Shown here one piece after another: positions 48,001-55,614 of a stretch of 64,000 nt of DNA. Both the position numbers and the translations under genes were made by a program. The notes beneath the pieces are model-generated. The model was not told the origin of the DNA. It made no database searches and worked only from the letters and a program-made list of their open reading frames with translations. Position 1 is the stretch's first letter. Every line of letters begins with the position of its first letter. Origin of the DNA: CAVQCX01 sp963775335 (GTDB taxonomy: Bacteria; Pseudomonadota; Gammaproteobacteria; Chromatiales; Chromatiaceae); the NCBI GenBank assembly GCA_963775335.1, contig CAVZIJ010000003.1, positions 1,488,001 to 1,552,000 of the forward strand. The letters run 5' to 3'.

Positions 48001-49359
48001 TTCCCGCGCGGCTTCCTCCAGGAACGAGCCCGTACCGGCGGCACAGGCCTCATTCATCGCATAGTCCACGGGCACGCCCTGTGCCAGCAGGGTGTACTTG
48101 GCGTCCTGGCCGCCGATCTCGAACAGGGTGTCGACCTCCGGATCGAAATGGGCGGCAGCGGCGGCGTGGGCGATGATCTCGTTGACGACGTCGTCGCTGG
48201 CGGCGTGCAGTCCGGCTATGGCCCGCCCGGAGCCAGTGGTGCCCAGGCCGATCAGGGGCAAGTCATGGTCCCCGACCCGCTCGGTAACCTGGGCCATTAT
48301 CTCTCGGTAGCAGGCCCGAGCCGCCGCTACCGGATCGCCATTGGTGCGCAGATAGACCGCCGCCACCAGGGCCTGATCCCGGGGCCGCAGCAGCACCGCC
48401 TTGGTGGTGGTGCTGCCCACGTCCAAGCCCAGGATGCAGGACTCGCCGGGCTGCAGGGTGCCCCGAGGCATCTGCTTGAAATCCACCTGCGAGGCGGCCT
48501 CGGTCAAGGGCCCCAGGCGGTGATAGCGCGGCGATCGGGGTTGGAACAGGGCCGAGGAGCGGGCAGGCAGGGGCCGGGTCTGCTGCTCCAGGGCATGCAG
48601 CGCCGCCCCAAGGGCCTCGAAGCCGTGGGCGGTCGGGGGGATCCACAGATCGGGAATCTCCTCGCGCAACGCGGCCACCATGGGGGTGTTCAAGGAGGCA
48701 CCGCCCACCAGCCAGATACCTGCCTTCTCCGGTACTTGGGCGAGCAGCTCCAGCACCTTCTTGGCCATCATCCGGGCCAGTCCGGCCACCACCTGGGGCT
48801 TGGGCACTCCCTTGTTGGTGGCGTGGGTGCAGTCAGACTTGCAAAACACCGAGCAGCGCCCGGAAACCTCATAGGCAGGTGTGGCGGGGTCCCAGTCCGC
48901 CAGCTCACTCAGGGGGATATCCAACCGCCCCAACTGCTGGAGAAAGAACTCGCCGGTTCCAGAGGCACACTTGTTGCCGGACACCACGTTCATGACATGG
49001 CCGGTAGCGTCCAGTAGATAGGCAAGGAAGGTCTCGCCCCCGGCGGAGACGATGGCTGGGGCATGAGGGGTCGCAGGATCGTGCAGAAATCGGTAAGCCC
49101 GCTCCACCGCCATGGGCTCGGAGATCAGCGTCAGGTTGATCCCCTGGGCGAGTCGTCGCCCGGTGATGGCAACGGATCCTTCAATGGCGTGCTCCCCCAA
49201 AAAGCCCGCCAAAGCCCCCTGGGGATCGCCGGCATGGGGCAGGGCATGACGGGCGGTGACGACCGGACCGTCGGGATGGCGGGTCATCTGCACGGCGCTG
49301 AGGGTGACCGCACCGATGCAGATACCCCAGGCGTTATGGGCCCTCTGTGTCGTAACCAT
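45019..49359 (-). CDS. Giant acyl-CoA dehydratase activase / DUF2229-type iron-sulfur protein
   Basis: About 1446 residues. Two BadF/BcrA/HgdC-type ASKHA ATPase domains come first: one with NKCASGTGEFF, the second with ILGLDVGSTTTKAVLL, FEIGGQDAKY and NEACAAGTGSFLEEAA (both with the Cys that binds the bridging [4Fe-4S]). A DUF2229 region follows, then a 2-hydroxyacyl-CoA-dehydratase-like half with several Cys (DEVCPAGVEKRQAPFCYP, SFSCGPDSFLIG region NFSCGPDS, SGKECLPLTL, GPFGCMPNR). The activase side should fire an electron by ATP hydrolysis into the dehydratase-like side, fused in one chain. Related double-cubane reductases reduce difficult small substrates. The substrate here is unknown. 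No dehydratase operon accompanies it. ATG 49359 preferred. Confidence 0.85.
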   Translation of the reverse strand: MVTTQRAHNAWGICIGAVTLSAVQMTRHPDGPVVTARHALPHAGDPQGALAGFLGEHAIEGSVAITGRRLAQGINLTLISEPMAVERAYRFLHDPATPHAPAIVSAGGETFLAYLLDATGHVMNVVSGNKCASGTGEFFLQQLGRLDIPLSELADWDPATPAYEVSGRCSVFCKSDCTHATNKGVPKPQVVAGLARMMAKKVLELLAQVPEKAGIWLVGGASLNTPMVAALREEIPDLWIPPTAHGFEALGAALHALEQQTRPLPARSSALFQPRSPRYHRLGPLTEAASQVDFKQMPRGTLQPGESCILGLDVGSTTTKAVLLRPRDQALVAAVYLRTNGDPVAAARACYREIMAQVTERVGDHDLPLIGLGTTGSGRAIAGLHAASDDVVNEIIAHAAAAAHFDPEVDTLFEIGGQDAKYTLLAQGVPVDYAMNEACAAGTGSFLEEAARETLDVPMAQIAESALAAPAAPNFSDQCSAFIAADIQNAVQEGWQRNEVMAGLVYAIAQNYLNRVKGPRPVGHNIFMQGGVCYNRAVPLAMAKLLGRPIVVPPDPGLMGAFGVALVVARRIERGQSPSRSYDLAVLAERDVKRKSAFICGGGRDKCDRKCEVSRLQIAGRTRPFGGACSLYDNLRRHLRVDQKALNLVQARQELIWDPAHRTIPPGMQRRGRIGMSRSFMMQLFHPLFATFFARLGFEPVLADEVCPAGVEKRQAPFCYPAEQSHGWLADLLQRGGGLDGLFLPHIKALPAMADQTSAQLCPLVQGEGDMLKATFARELTASRLPLHRPLLDFTRGLDQGQEPLLELARRLGVEPRQARAAWDAAHAAQHRVMAANRELGRKFLAELKADPARIGVVLLSRPYNGLTRDGHMGIPNKLASRGIPILPFDALPLEGERSFRHMYWGSGQGLLAAARLVARHPQLYALWVSNFSCGPDSFLIGYFRDLMGRKPCLTLELDSHTADAGLETRIEAFLDIIAGARAGGADFRAPAAPRPTPARVGTDQGGLRVTTGAGEVLPLTDSRVTILVPEVGEIMTRALVAAFRSSGYHAVGHPPNDAELLALGRSHSSGKECLPLTLTVGTLINYTQRLRRTDEVVVYFMPTASGPCRFGQYSVFMEDLIRNKGLADVALLSPTSENSYGGLGPAFTRRAWWATILADELEDMRAMLLANASDGESAMALFRCECSALMASLEHGEWRTLCRRLEQAAENLATIPLRRPIAEVPVVSLSGEIYVRREPLSRQFLTERLAQRGIAVSCVPTAEWLHYSDNLVTRGLVDYRMGLREGLMFHLKRHLMERDERTLKRILARAGLTRPHPIPLAELLRNGARHVAPALTCETILTVGGALTDVATRVSGVIAMGPFGCMPNRLAESILKRTMHADTKRQILNGDGRAYRVLEGMGDLPFLAIESDGAPFSQTVEARLEAFCLQVDRLHRRMRDAGLTG

Positions 49360-49636
49360 GCCTCTGGTTTCCCGTTCGGCAACCAACCAGCCGACGACAG
49401 CGCTGACCTTCAGGAATGCTCATTGGGAGCGGGAGCCTGCTCGGGGGCGACGTAAACTATCCAAAGGCTTGCATCACATCATATCAGTCGGGCTCCGCCT
49501 TTGTGGACCGAGCTATCCAACCCGGCACTAGGGGCTGTTGACAATTGCCGTTCGCGGTCCGATTACGGCCCTTTTCCGCGCTGACTGTGTTGCGGCTCGT
49601 CGCCATCTCTCCCGGACGGTAGGGGATATCAACGTG

Positions 49637-49957
49637 TCACACATCAAAGCCGCCCTCCTCAGCAATGGCAACGCTATCGCGGGCGCTATGCAGCACGCGC
49701 ACGATGGCCAGCTCGTCGGCTTGGGTCAGCTAGTAAAGCGCATAGCGCCCGTGGAAGAATACCCGCATGTCCGGCCCCAAGGCCGGGTGCGCCGGTCCGA
49801 TCAGCGGATGTCGCTGCACAGTGTGAAACCGCTCCTCAAGCTTCGCGAGAAAAGCCGTCGCCATCGGCTCGGAGCCTTCCAGCGCGAGGTAGACCCAGAT
49901 CTCGGCGAGGTCTTGCTCAGCGCTCTCGGTCAGGCGGAGGGGGAGCGTGTCGCTAAT
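49637..49957 (-). pseudogene. parE: ParE-type toxin gene with two lesions
   Basis: The frame reads SDTLPLRLTESAEQDLAEIW, VYLALEGSEPMATAFLAKLE, HPALGPDMRVFFHGRYALY, then TAG at codon 76 (49730-49732), then LTQADELAIVRVLHSARD to a normal stop. Without the amber it is a complete RelE/ParE-fold toxin of about 106 residues. The expected start codon is ATT (49955-49957) behind a good GGGAGGAAG site, where ATG-Ser-Asp would be natural. The toxin should be silent or severely reduced. Overlaps parD by 28 bp. Confidence 0.75.
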
Positions 49958-50217
49958 AGCTTCCTCCCGCGCTCGATGATGGCGGCGGCGTCAAACTCGC
50001 GCACCCGGCCGGCGGCCACGTCAGCCAGCCCCTTGTCGATGTCGGTTTTTAATTCGGCAAGCGCTTCGAGTTGCAGCGCCCGGCGCGTTTTCCATTCGCG
50101 CAAGGCTTCGCGCACCACCTCGCTGGTCGAGGCGTAGTCGCCCGTTGCGACGGCGGCCTTGACGAGGGCGGCCATATCCGCCGGCATGGTGATGGTCATG
50201 CGTTCGATTCCTGACAT
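49930..50217 (-). CDS. parD: ParD-type ribbon-helix-helix antitoxin
   Basis: About 95 residues. N-terminal ribbon-helix-helix (IERMTITMPADMAALVKAAV and ASTSEVVREALREW), then a helical toxin-binding tail (LEALAELKTDIDKGLADVAAG). This is the CopG/ParD architecture. AGGAGGCGCC lies directly before ATG 50217. It remains intact although its toxin gene downstream has lost its function, so it may persist as a repressor or as protection against a related toxin. Confidence 0.88.
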   Translation of the reverse strand: MSGIERMTITMPADMAALVKAAVATGDYASTSEVVREALREWKTRRALQLEALAELKTDIDKGLADVAAGRVREFDAAAIIERGRKLLATRSPSA

Positions 50218-50376
50218 GGCGCCTCCTGGGGGACCTTGTTGCACGCTCATACTTGATCATACTTGTGAAGCAGCGGCCAGCCTGGAGTTGACTGACCCGA
50301 TGGCCGTTCATACGCATGATAAAGGACGTTGTCATTCATCACGGGGCGGGGGGTAGGGGCTCGATTCCGGTTGGAC

Positions 50377-50408
50377 TTGACTCCAGTCTGTAACTGCATA
50401 TAGTTACA
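50377..50408 (+). promoter_or_regulatory. hicAB promoter with palindromic operator
   Basis: TTGACT (50377-50382) and TATAGT (50399-50404), 16 bp apart, form a good promoter. TGTAACT-GCATAT-AGTTACA (50389-50408) is a dyad with 7-bp arms across the -10 element, the expected place for repression by the HicA-HicB complex. Confidence 0.6.
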
Positions 50409-50426
50409 TACAGGGAGGCGCCCAGC

Positions 50427-50669
50427 ATGACAAGGCAGGAGAAACTGCTGGCGAAGGCCATGAACAATCCGCGTGGCCTGTCCTTCGCGGATTTCCAGAC
50501 GCTGCTGCGTCAGTCGGGTTGGACGCTCGACCATCAGAGCGGCAGTCATCAAATCTGGTATTCGCCCTCCGGGGGGCGACTCTCCATACAGGAACGCCGG
50601 GACGGCAAGGCCAAGGGGTATCAGGTCGAGCAGTTCTTAGCACAACGCGATGGAAGCGAGGAGGTTTGA
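50427..50669 (+). CDS. hicA: HicA-type mRNA interferase toxin
   Basis: An 80-residue dsRBD-like HicA protein: LSFADFQTLLRQSGWTLDH, the conserved G-S-H (SGSHQIWY, His41) and a C-terminal KGYQVEQFLAQ. It cleaves mRNA when free of HicB. GGGAGG precedes the ATG. The stop is one base before the hicB start. The frame is intact. Confidence 0.9.
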   Translation: MTRQEKLLAKAMNNPRGLSFADFQTLLRQSGWTLDHQSGSHQIWYSPSGGRLSIQERRDGKAKGYQVEQFLAQRDGSEEV

Positions 50670-50670
50670 T

Positions 50671-51027
50671 ATGGCAGCCAACGACCGTTTTGATGGTTAC
50701 ACCGTGAATCTTTACCTTGATGAGGACGGCGAATGGCTGGCGCACTTTGTCGAGCTGCCCGGCGCCTCGGCATTCGCCGAAACGCCCGAGGCCGCCTTGA
50801 ACGAGCTGGCCGTGGCATGGGCGGGCATCAAGGAGAGTTACCGCAAGCGCGGCGAGAGCGTGCCCCTCGCGCCGGCGAAGAAGAACTATAGCGGCCAGTT
50901 CAATGTACGCATCGACAAGCGCGTGCATCGCGCTTTGGCGATCGAGGCGGCGCAGGCGGGTGTTTCGCTCAACGCCATTATCGCCCAAAAGTTGGCACAA
51001 TCGGTCGGCCACGACCCTCAACCCTGA
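50671..51027 (+). CDS. hicB: HicB-type antitoxin
   Basis: A 118-residue HicB. The N-terminal partial RNase-H-like fold binds HicA (YTVNLYLDEDGEWLAHFVEL, PGASAFAETPEAALNELAVA), and the C-terminal ribbon-helix-helix (FNVRIDKRVHRALAIEAAQA, SLNAIIAQKL) binds DNA at the operator. GAGGAG precedes ATG 50671. With hicA a complete type II module. Confidence 0.9.
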   Translation: MAANDRFDGYTVNLYLDEDGEWLAHFVELPGASAFAETPEAALNELAVAWAGIKESYRKRGESVPLAPAKKNYSGQFNVRIDKRVHRALAIEAAQAGVSLNAIIAQKLAQSVGHDPQP

Positions 51028-51269
51028 TGGGCAGAGCCACCATGAGCGACATCGGCACGCAAGAGCGCAACACCTGGTGGGATGAGATGAGCGCCTACGG
51101 CCAGGCCAGGGCGCGCGAGCTTGACCTCTCGCAGGCGGATGTGGAGCCGGCCGTACGCGCGGTACGCCGAAAGCGGCGCAAGCGCCCCACCGCGAGCCCA
51201 GGCGCCGATCATCGTGACGCCGGCGTCATGCCCGACCCGGCGCGACGCGGCGAGGGAAACAACCCATGA
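51027..51269 (+). CDS. Small hypothetical protein between hicB and the integrase relic
   Basis: 80 residues (75 if the ATG at 51042 is used). Acidic, Trp-containing N-terminal half (ERNTWWDEMSAYGQARARELD) and a strongly basic segment (AVRRKRRKRP). The ATG shares a base with the hicB stop (TGATG) and its 3' end overlaps the integrase start by 4 bp, so it is probably real and co-transcribed. No family recognised. The basic tail suggests DNA contact, speculative. Confidence 0.55.
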   Translation: MGRATMSDIGTQERNTWWDEMSAYGQARARELDLSQADVEPAVRAVRRKRRKRPTASPGADHRDAGVMPDPARRGEGNNP

Positions 51270-52252
51270 CGGGTGAGATGATCCCCTGCGCACAAGGACA
51301 GGCAACCGCGCGGCACACCGTGCCGGCACTCTTCGCGCCCGACCGGGAAGCGGCCCGGCGCTTCGTCGAGTTCTTCACCGCCAACATCCGCAACCCCAAC
51401 ACCCGCAGGGCCTACGCCCGCGCGGCGGCCGAGCTCGCCGCCTGGTGCGAGCAGAACGGCCTGCGCGAGCTGCGCGACATCGAGCCGGTGCATGTCGCGG
51501 CCTATGTCGAGACCCTGCAGACGCGCCTCTCGGCCCCCTCGGTCAAGCTGCACCTGGCCGGCATCCGCATGCTGTTTGACTGGCTGGTGGTGGGGCCAGG
51601 TGGTCGCCGTCAACCCGGCAAGCTCGGTGCGCGGACCCAAGCACTCGGTCAAGAAAGGCAAGACGCCGGTGCTCACCGCCGAGGGGACGCGCGCGCTCCT
51701 GGACTCGATTGACCCCTGCTCGCCCGTCGCGCTGCGCGACCCGGCGCTGATCGCGCTCATGGTCTACACCTTCGCCCGGGTCGGCGCGGCGCGGCGCGGC
51801 GCTCAAGATGCGCATCGAGGATGTCTACGTCCAGGGCCGGCGCACCTGGGTGCGGCTGCACGAGAAAGCCGGCAAACGCCACGAAATGCCCTGCCATCAC
51901 AACCTCGACGCCTACCTTCACGCCTATATCGACCGCGCGCAGCTTGCCGGCGACGACGGGGGTTTGGCTGTTTCGCACCGCGCTCGGGCGCACCGGAGGG
52001 CTCTCCGAGCGGCCGATGACCCAGGCCAACGCCTACCGCATGATCGCCCGCCGGGCCCGGGCCGCCGGCATCGCTACTCGGATCGGCGACCACTCCTTCC
52101 GCGCCACCGGCATCACCGAGTACCTCAAGAACGGCGACACCCTGGAGATCGCCCAGCAGATGGCCAATCACGAGAGCGCCCGCACCACCGTGCTCTACGA
52201 CCGGCGCAACGACCAGGTGAGCCTCGATGAGGTCGAGCGGATCGTGATTTAG
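51266..52252 (+). pseudogene. Tyrosine recombinase/integrase with several frameshifts
   Basis: Across three frames one integrase can be read: a SAM-like N-terminal domain (NPNTRRAYARAAAELAAWCE), then VVAVNPASSVRGPKHSVKKG in the next frame, the first catalytic Arg in YTFARVGAA, IEDVYVQGRRTWVRLHEKAG in a third, and the C-terminal active site HSFRATGITEYL, ANHESARTTVLYDRR (His-x-x-Arg, His and Tyr). Shifts lie near 51595, in a GCGGC repeat near 51790-51805, and near 51960. With all lesions corrected it would be about 320 residues. It marks a former mobile unit. Confidence 0.8.
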
Positions 52253-52919
52253 GCCAGACCCTGCCCCACACTCACTCTCGGCTCGGCGGTGTCTCGCGCT
52301 CCGACGCTTGGGTGCGGCCCGTCTGGGGCGACGCAGAGTCCTGGTACGCTGCCACGGAACGGGGATAGTTCTAACGCACGAGCAATTTGTCCGAGATCGG
52401 CCAACTCCGGACATCCGGGCGACGACGCCTAGCGCGGCCATGTGGGATTCGTTACGGGTCCTGTCGCCAGGGTTGACGCCTGCCGCCGGGCGTTGTCATA
52501 GTGGCAAAATCGTGGAGGCTAGGAGCGCCAGCCATGGACCACACTAATCTACTCGGCGGAGATCACCAGCCGGGCAATCGACATCCCCCTACGATTGACC
52601 GTGCTCGATCGCCTTTCGCCCTTGTCGGCAACCCGCCGTCGCGGAAGCTCGGTGACTGGGTGCCCCCCTGCTGCGGCCATGCCGAGAGAGGAAGGCGCTG
52701 GCGAAAAGTGGACATCGACGGCCTATCCTACGGTGCTGGGGGCACCCCTGGTGACCGGGCGGCGTTCCGGGCACCCTAACTTGGTGTTTCAACGTCGGAT
52801 AGATTCCTGGGGCCGAAACCCAGGGATGGGGTCTTGCGCTCGAACCTCTGCGCGAGAGACGGAAAGGCTCCACTCCACTCCACTGAACTGTTAGAAGTCA
52901 AGCACAAGCAACATGCTCG
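52253..52919. other. Intergenic region, no gene seen
   Basis: About 670 bp between the integrase relic and the nucleotidyltransferase gene. Frames here show no domain. It may hold the former attachment site of the integrase, but no repeat pair could be matched. Confidence 0.4.
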
Positions 52920-53519
52920 ATGCAGAGGAAGCCATATCGTAGAGTTGAGTCGTTCAAAGGCGATCTTGCGATACAGACTACCCTCCAGATAATCCGCAAG
53001 CACGTGATCTTTGGGGATTGTGCCGTGATGTCCCAGGCGCAGTACTTCGATCTCAGATCGGAGGTGGCAGAGAAGTACGAGGTGCACCCCAACGAAGTCC
53101 TGGTTGTAGGTTCGGCGAAGCTGGGCTTCAGCATCGCTCCCGGGAAACGCTATCGACAGTTCACGGACACCTCTGACATAGATGTCGTTATCGTATCTGC
53201 ACGCCTATTCGACCAGATATGGAAAGCGGTCCATCACTACTGGGAACAGGGGGGGTACTGGGAGCGCTCTGCGCAGTTCAAGGCATACCTGTTCAAAGGC
53301 TGGATTCGGCCGGATAAGCTTCCGCCTGCAAGGAGTTTTGAACTGGCCAACGACTGGTGGGAGTTCTTCAATTTCCTATCATCAAACGGCAAGTACTCCG
53401 TATACAAGATTGCCGGCGCGCTCTACCGAGAATGGTATTTTCTAGAAGCATATCAAGGGCGCGGGGTCTCGGCGTGCGCCGACGAACTGAAAGTGGAGAA
53501 GCCCGAACGTGAAAACTAG
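52920..53519 (+). CDS. Nucleotidyltransferase-like protein (partner of DUF262 gene)
   Basis: A 199-residue protein. A nucleotidyltransferase core is suggested by VLVVGSAKLGF (Gly64-Ser65) and, 20 residues later, TSDIDVVIVSARL (Asp86-x-Asp88), the GS...DxD pattern of pol-beta-type enzymes. The C-terminal half is aromatic and basic with no recognised domain. Its end overlaps the DUF262 gene by 11 bp, so both form an operon. The pair is AT-richer than the chromosome. It may modify a nucleotide, RNA or protein; the exact activity is unknown. Confidence 0.7.
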   Translation: MQRKPYRRVESFKGDLAIQTTLQIIRKHVIFGDCAVMSQAQYFDLRSEVAEKYEVHPNEVLVVGSAKLGFSIAPGKRYRQFTDTSDIDVVIVSARLFDQIWKAVHHYWEQGGYWERSAQFKAYLFKGWIRPDKLPPARSFELANDWWEFFNFLSSNGKYSVYKIAGALYREWYFLEAYQGRGVSACADELKVEKPEREN

Positions 53520-54516
53520 CGCAACCAACAGGCGTATCAGAGTTCTTCTGACAGCCATCAAGGCCTCGTCTCTGGTTCCGCGACCCGAATTCCAGAGGCG
53601 ACTTGTCTGGACGAACAAGCACAAGCAGGAGTTTATTCGGACAGTCCTCATGGAATACCCCTTTCCCGAAATCTACGTTGCTGCCGGCGAAGTGAATCCG
53701 GACACTGGCGAGGGGAAAGAGATGTTAGTCGACGGGCAACAGCGCGTGACAACCCTCTACCAGTACTTTTCCGGATCGGATGATCTAAGGCTGGGAGATC
53801 TCCGACCGTATGCGGCACTTACTCCCGAAGAGAAGATTGCATTTCTTGAATACGAGGTCGTCGTTCGCGATCTGGGAAAGAAGACAATTGAGGAGATAAA
53901 GGAAGTCTTCACGCGCATCAATTCAACGAAGTACTCACTCAATGCTATGGAAATCCATAACGCTCGCTTCGACGGAGCGTTCAAGCACTTCGGAGAGGAA
54001 CTCACACAGCATGCTTTCTTCGACGAGAATAGGGTCTTCAAGACGAACGACATTCGACGTATGGGTGACCTTGTCTTCTGCCTCACAATGACGATCACAA
54101 TGCTGACAACTTACTTCAACCGGGATGACGAACTTGAGGAATTCTTAGAGAAGTACAATGATGAGTTTCCGGATGCAGAGCGCATCCGGGATGATATCGA
54201 GACTGTATTAGCATTCGTGAACGCTTGCACCTTCGATGCCACGTGCCGTGTATGGCGCAAAGCGGAGCTGCTAAATGCACTTGTGGAGGCCTACCGCGCG
54301 CTTGTGAAGGAGAAAATAGAGCTAGACCCGAAGGAGGTGGGCGCGGAACTCATCAAGTTCTACACCAGAGTTGACAGGGCGGGAGGGGAACTTGAAGAAG
54401 CTGAACCGGTGACGCAATATTACAAGGCTGCGATCCAAGCAACAAACGATAGGTCCAGCAGAATCAAGAGAGGCCAGGTCATCGGAGCCATCATGCGTAA
54501 CGGAGTCACCTTCTAA
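53509..54516 (+). CDS. DUF262 (ParB/GmrS-like) protein without DUF1524
   Basis: A 335-residue protein. The DUF262 core has VPRPEFQRRLVW (residues 23-34), the hallmark DGQQR (75-79, MLVDGQQRVTTL) and a helical domain ending with FTRINSTKYSLNAMEIHNA. In GmrSD-type restriction systems DUF262 is a nucleotidase-like domain that works with a C-terminal HNH-like DUF1524. Here DUF1524 is absent and a nucleotidyltransferase-like gene precedes instead. GTG start within the end of the upstream gene. Defence role is inference from family and surroundings. Confidence 0.85.
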   Translation: MKTSATNRRIRVLLTAIKASSLVPRPEFQRRLVWTNKHKQEFIRTVLMEYPFPEIYVAAGEVNPDTGEGKEMLVDGQQRVTTLYQYFSGSDDLRLGDLRPYAALTPEEKIAFLEYEVVVRDLGKKTIEEIKEVFTRINSTKYSLNAMEIHNARFDGAFKHFGEELTQHAFFDENRVFKTNDIRRMGDLVFCLTMTITMLTTYFNRDDELEEFLEKYNDEFPDAERIRDDIETVLAFVNACTFDATCRVWRKAELLNALVEAYRALVKEKIELDPKEVGAELIKFYTRVDRAGGELEEAEPVTQYYKAAIQATNDRSSRIKRGQVIGAIMRNGVTF

Positions 54517-54766
54517 CAAGCTCCTCCAAGTGGCGGTGCACGGCCGGGGGGCTCCTTCGTCACCCCGCCCGGACGGCGCAGCTGAGGGCGTCGCTAGCTG
54601 CCGGCAATGTCCCCTCGGGGTCGAAGGCAGTCTCTTAGGGGCGGCTTATATTAGAGAGGACTGAAAGTCTGCTGCCGGCCAATTACCGACATACTCGGCC
54701 ACTCGGAAATCGTCGTAAAACAGGCGTTATTCTGAAGACGGTGCATATCCCGGGCTCGTCGGCTAC

Positions 54767-55285
54767 CTACATCCGAACCTTCAGATCCGTTCCGAACCGG
54801 ACACCGACGATCTGGCAGGCAACACGTAGAAGATCCAGCTTCTTATCGTTGCTCTCGTTGGTGCCAACATACCACCCAGGCGTGAAGACTTCGGTGAATT
54901 TCCACAGCTTCGGTTTCCCAGGATAGACAGCCTCGACAGTGCGAGCGACATAGGGACGTTTTCGGCCTAGGGCCTTGACGGTTCGACTGTACCGCTCCGG
55001 AAACTCCGGAACCAACTCAGCGAAATGCCGGAGGATCGAAACCAGCACCTCGTTGCCGTTTCGCGCCGAGAATCGCTGACCCCATAGCTCGTAGCCAGTC
55101 TCGACCTCCACCGGCAAACATAAGACGGTTGTGGTTCGCGGCGACGGTTGGCCTTCGAGCGCGCGCTCCATCTTGCCCAGTGTCCGGTTAAACTCGGCCA
55201 CTTGGGCCCGCAGACTCCGGACCCTTTCTAACATGTCAGTGGCTTTCGGCCCTGGGTTAGTTTGCATGTGAATATCCTCAGTCAT
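54767..55285 (-). CDS. Hypothetical protein, third gene of XRE operon
   Basis: A 172-residue protein. An N-terminal helical segment (residues about 15-48, TDMLERVRSLRAQVAEFNRT) could be a coiled coil. The C-terminal domain is mixed (NEVLVSILRHFAELVPEF, KPKLWKFTEVFTPGWYVG) and unknown. ATG overlaps the stop of the DUF4258-like gene by 4 bp. No family recognised. Confidence 0.6.
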   Translation of the reverse strand: MTEDIHMQTNPGPKATDMLERVRSLRAQVAEFNRTLGKMERALEGQPSPRTTTVLCLPVEVETGYELWGQRFSARNGNEVLVSILRHFAELVPEFPERYSRTVKALGRKRPYVARTVEAVYPGKPKLWKFTEVFTPGWYVGTNESNDKKLDLLRVACQIVGVRFGTDLKVRM

Positions 55286-55614
55286 GGATCGAGGTTGTCG
55301 GGGAGGTCCCCGTCGGCTCTGATAGCTGGGTGGCGATGCAAGCCTCTTAGAAGACGCTTCTCAGTCCTGCGTGAAGGGCGGTAGACGGTGACTACGGTCT
55401 CGCCGGCAATTACAATGCGGCAGCCGCGCAGTCGCTCCAGTGCAGTGATCTCCCGCTTTCGGCGACGGATTTCGCGGTCAACATCCCGCGCCAGCAGGAA
55501 CAAACTGTCATCATCGACTGGCGTTCCAGCAGCGACAATGATCGGAATATCGGATCTGCGGATGCCGCGTTGCTGGGCTCTGGCCTCCGCATGTCCGCTC
55601 AAAGGGGGGTTCAT
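55282..55614 (-). CDS. DUF4258-like small protein, possible toxin fold
   Basis: A 110-residue protein: GHAEARAQQRGIRRSDIPII, LFLLARDVDREIRRRKREI and VIAGETVVTVYRPSRRTEK. His and Arg at the N-terminal helix, the ERLRG turn and the VVTVYR strand match the DUF4258 layout, a BrnT/RelE-related fold. It overlaps XRE upstream and the hypothetical gene downstream by 4 bp each. Toxin function is a hypothesis. Confidence 0.6.
   Translation of the reverse strand: MNPPLSGHAEARAQQRGIRRSDIPIIVAAGTPVDDDSLFLLARDVDREIRRRKREITALERLRGCRIVIAGETVVTVYRPSRRTEKRLLRGLHRHPAIRADGDLPDNLDP

Noticed and set aside
46867..49017. A 716-codon open frame on the plus strand
   Set aside because: Rich in Gly, Gln, His and Arg, with no motif, and antisense to the giant activase gene with intact motifs. 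A shadow frame.
45019..49359. Benzoyl-CoA reductase component
   Set aside because: No bcr or bad subunit genes are adjacent, and the fused DUF2229 layout differs from the separate subunits of that enzyme.
53509..54516. GmrSD or BrxU type IV restriction enzyme
   Set aside because: Only the DUF262 half is present. No DUF1524 His-x-x-Pro nuclease motif is seen in this protein or its neighbours.
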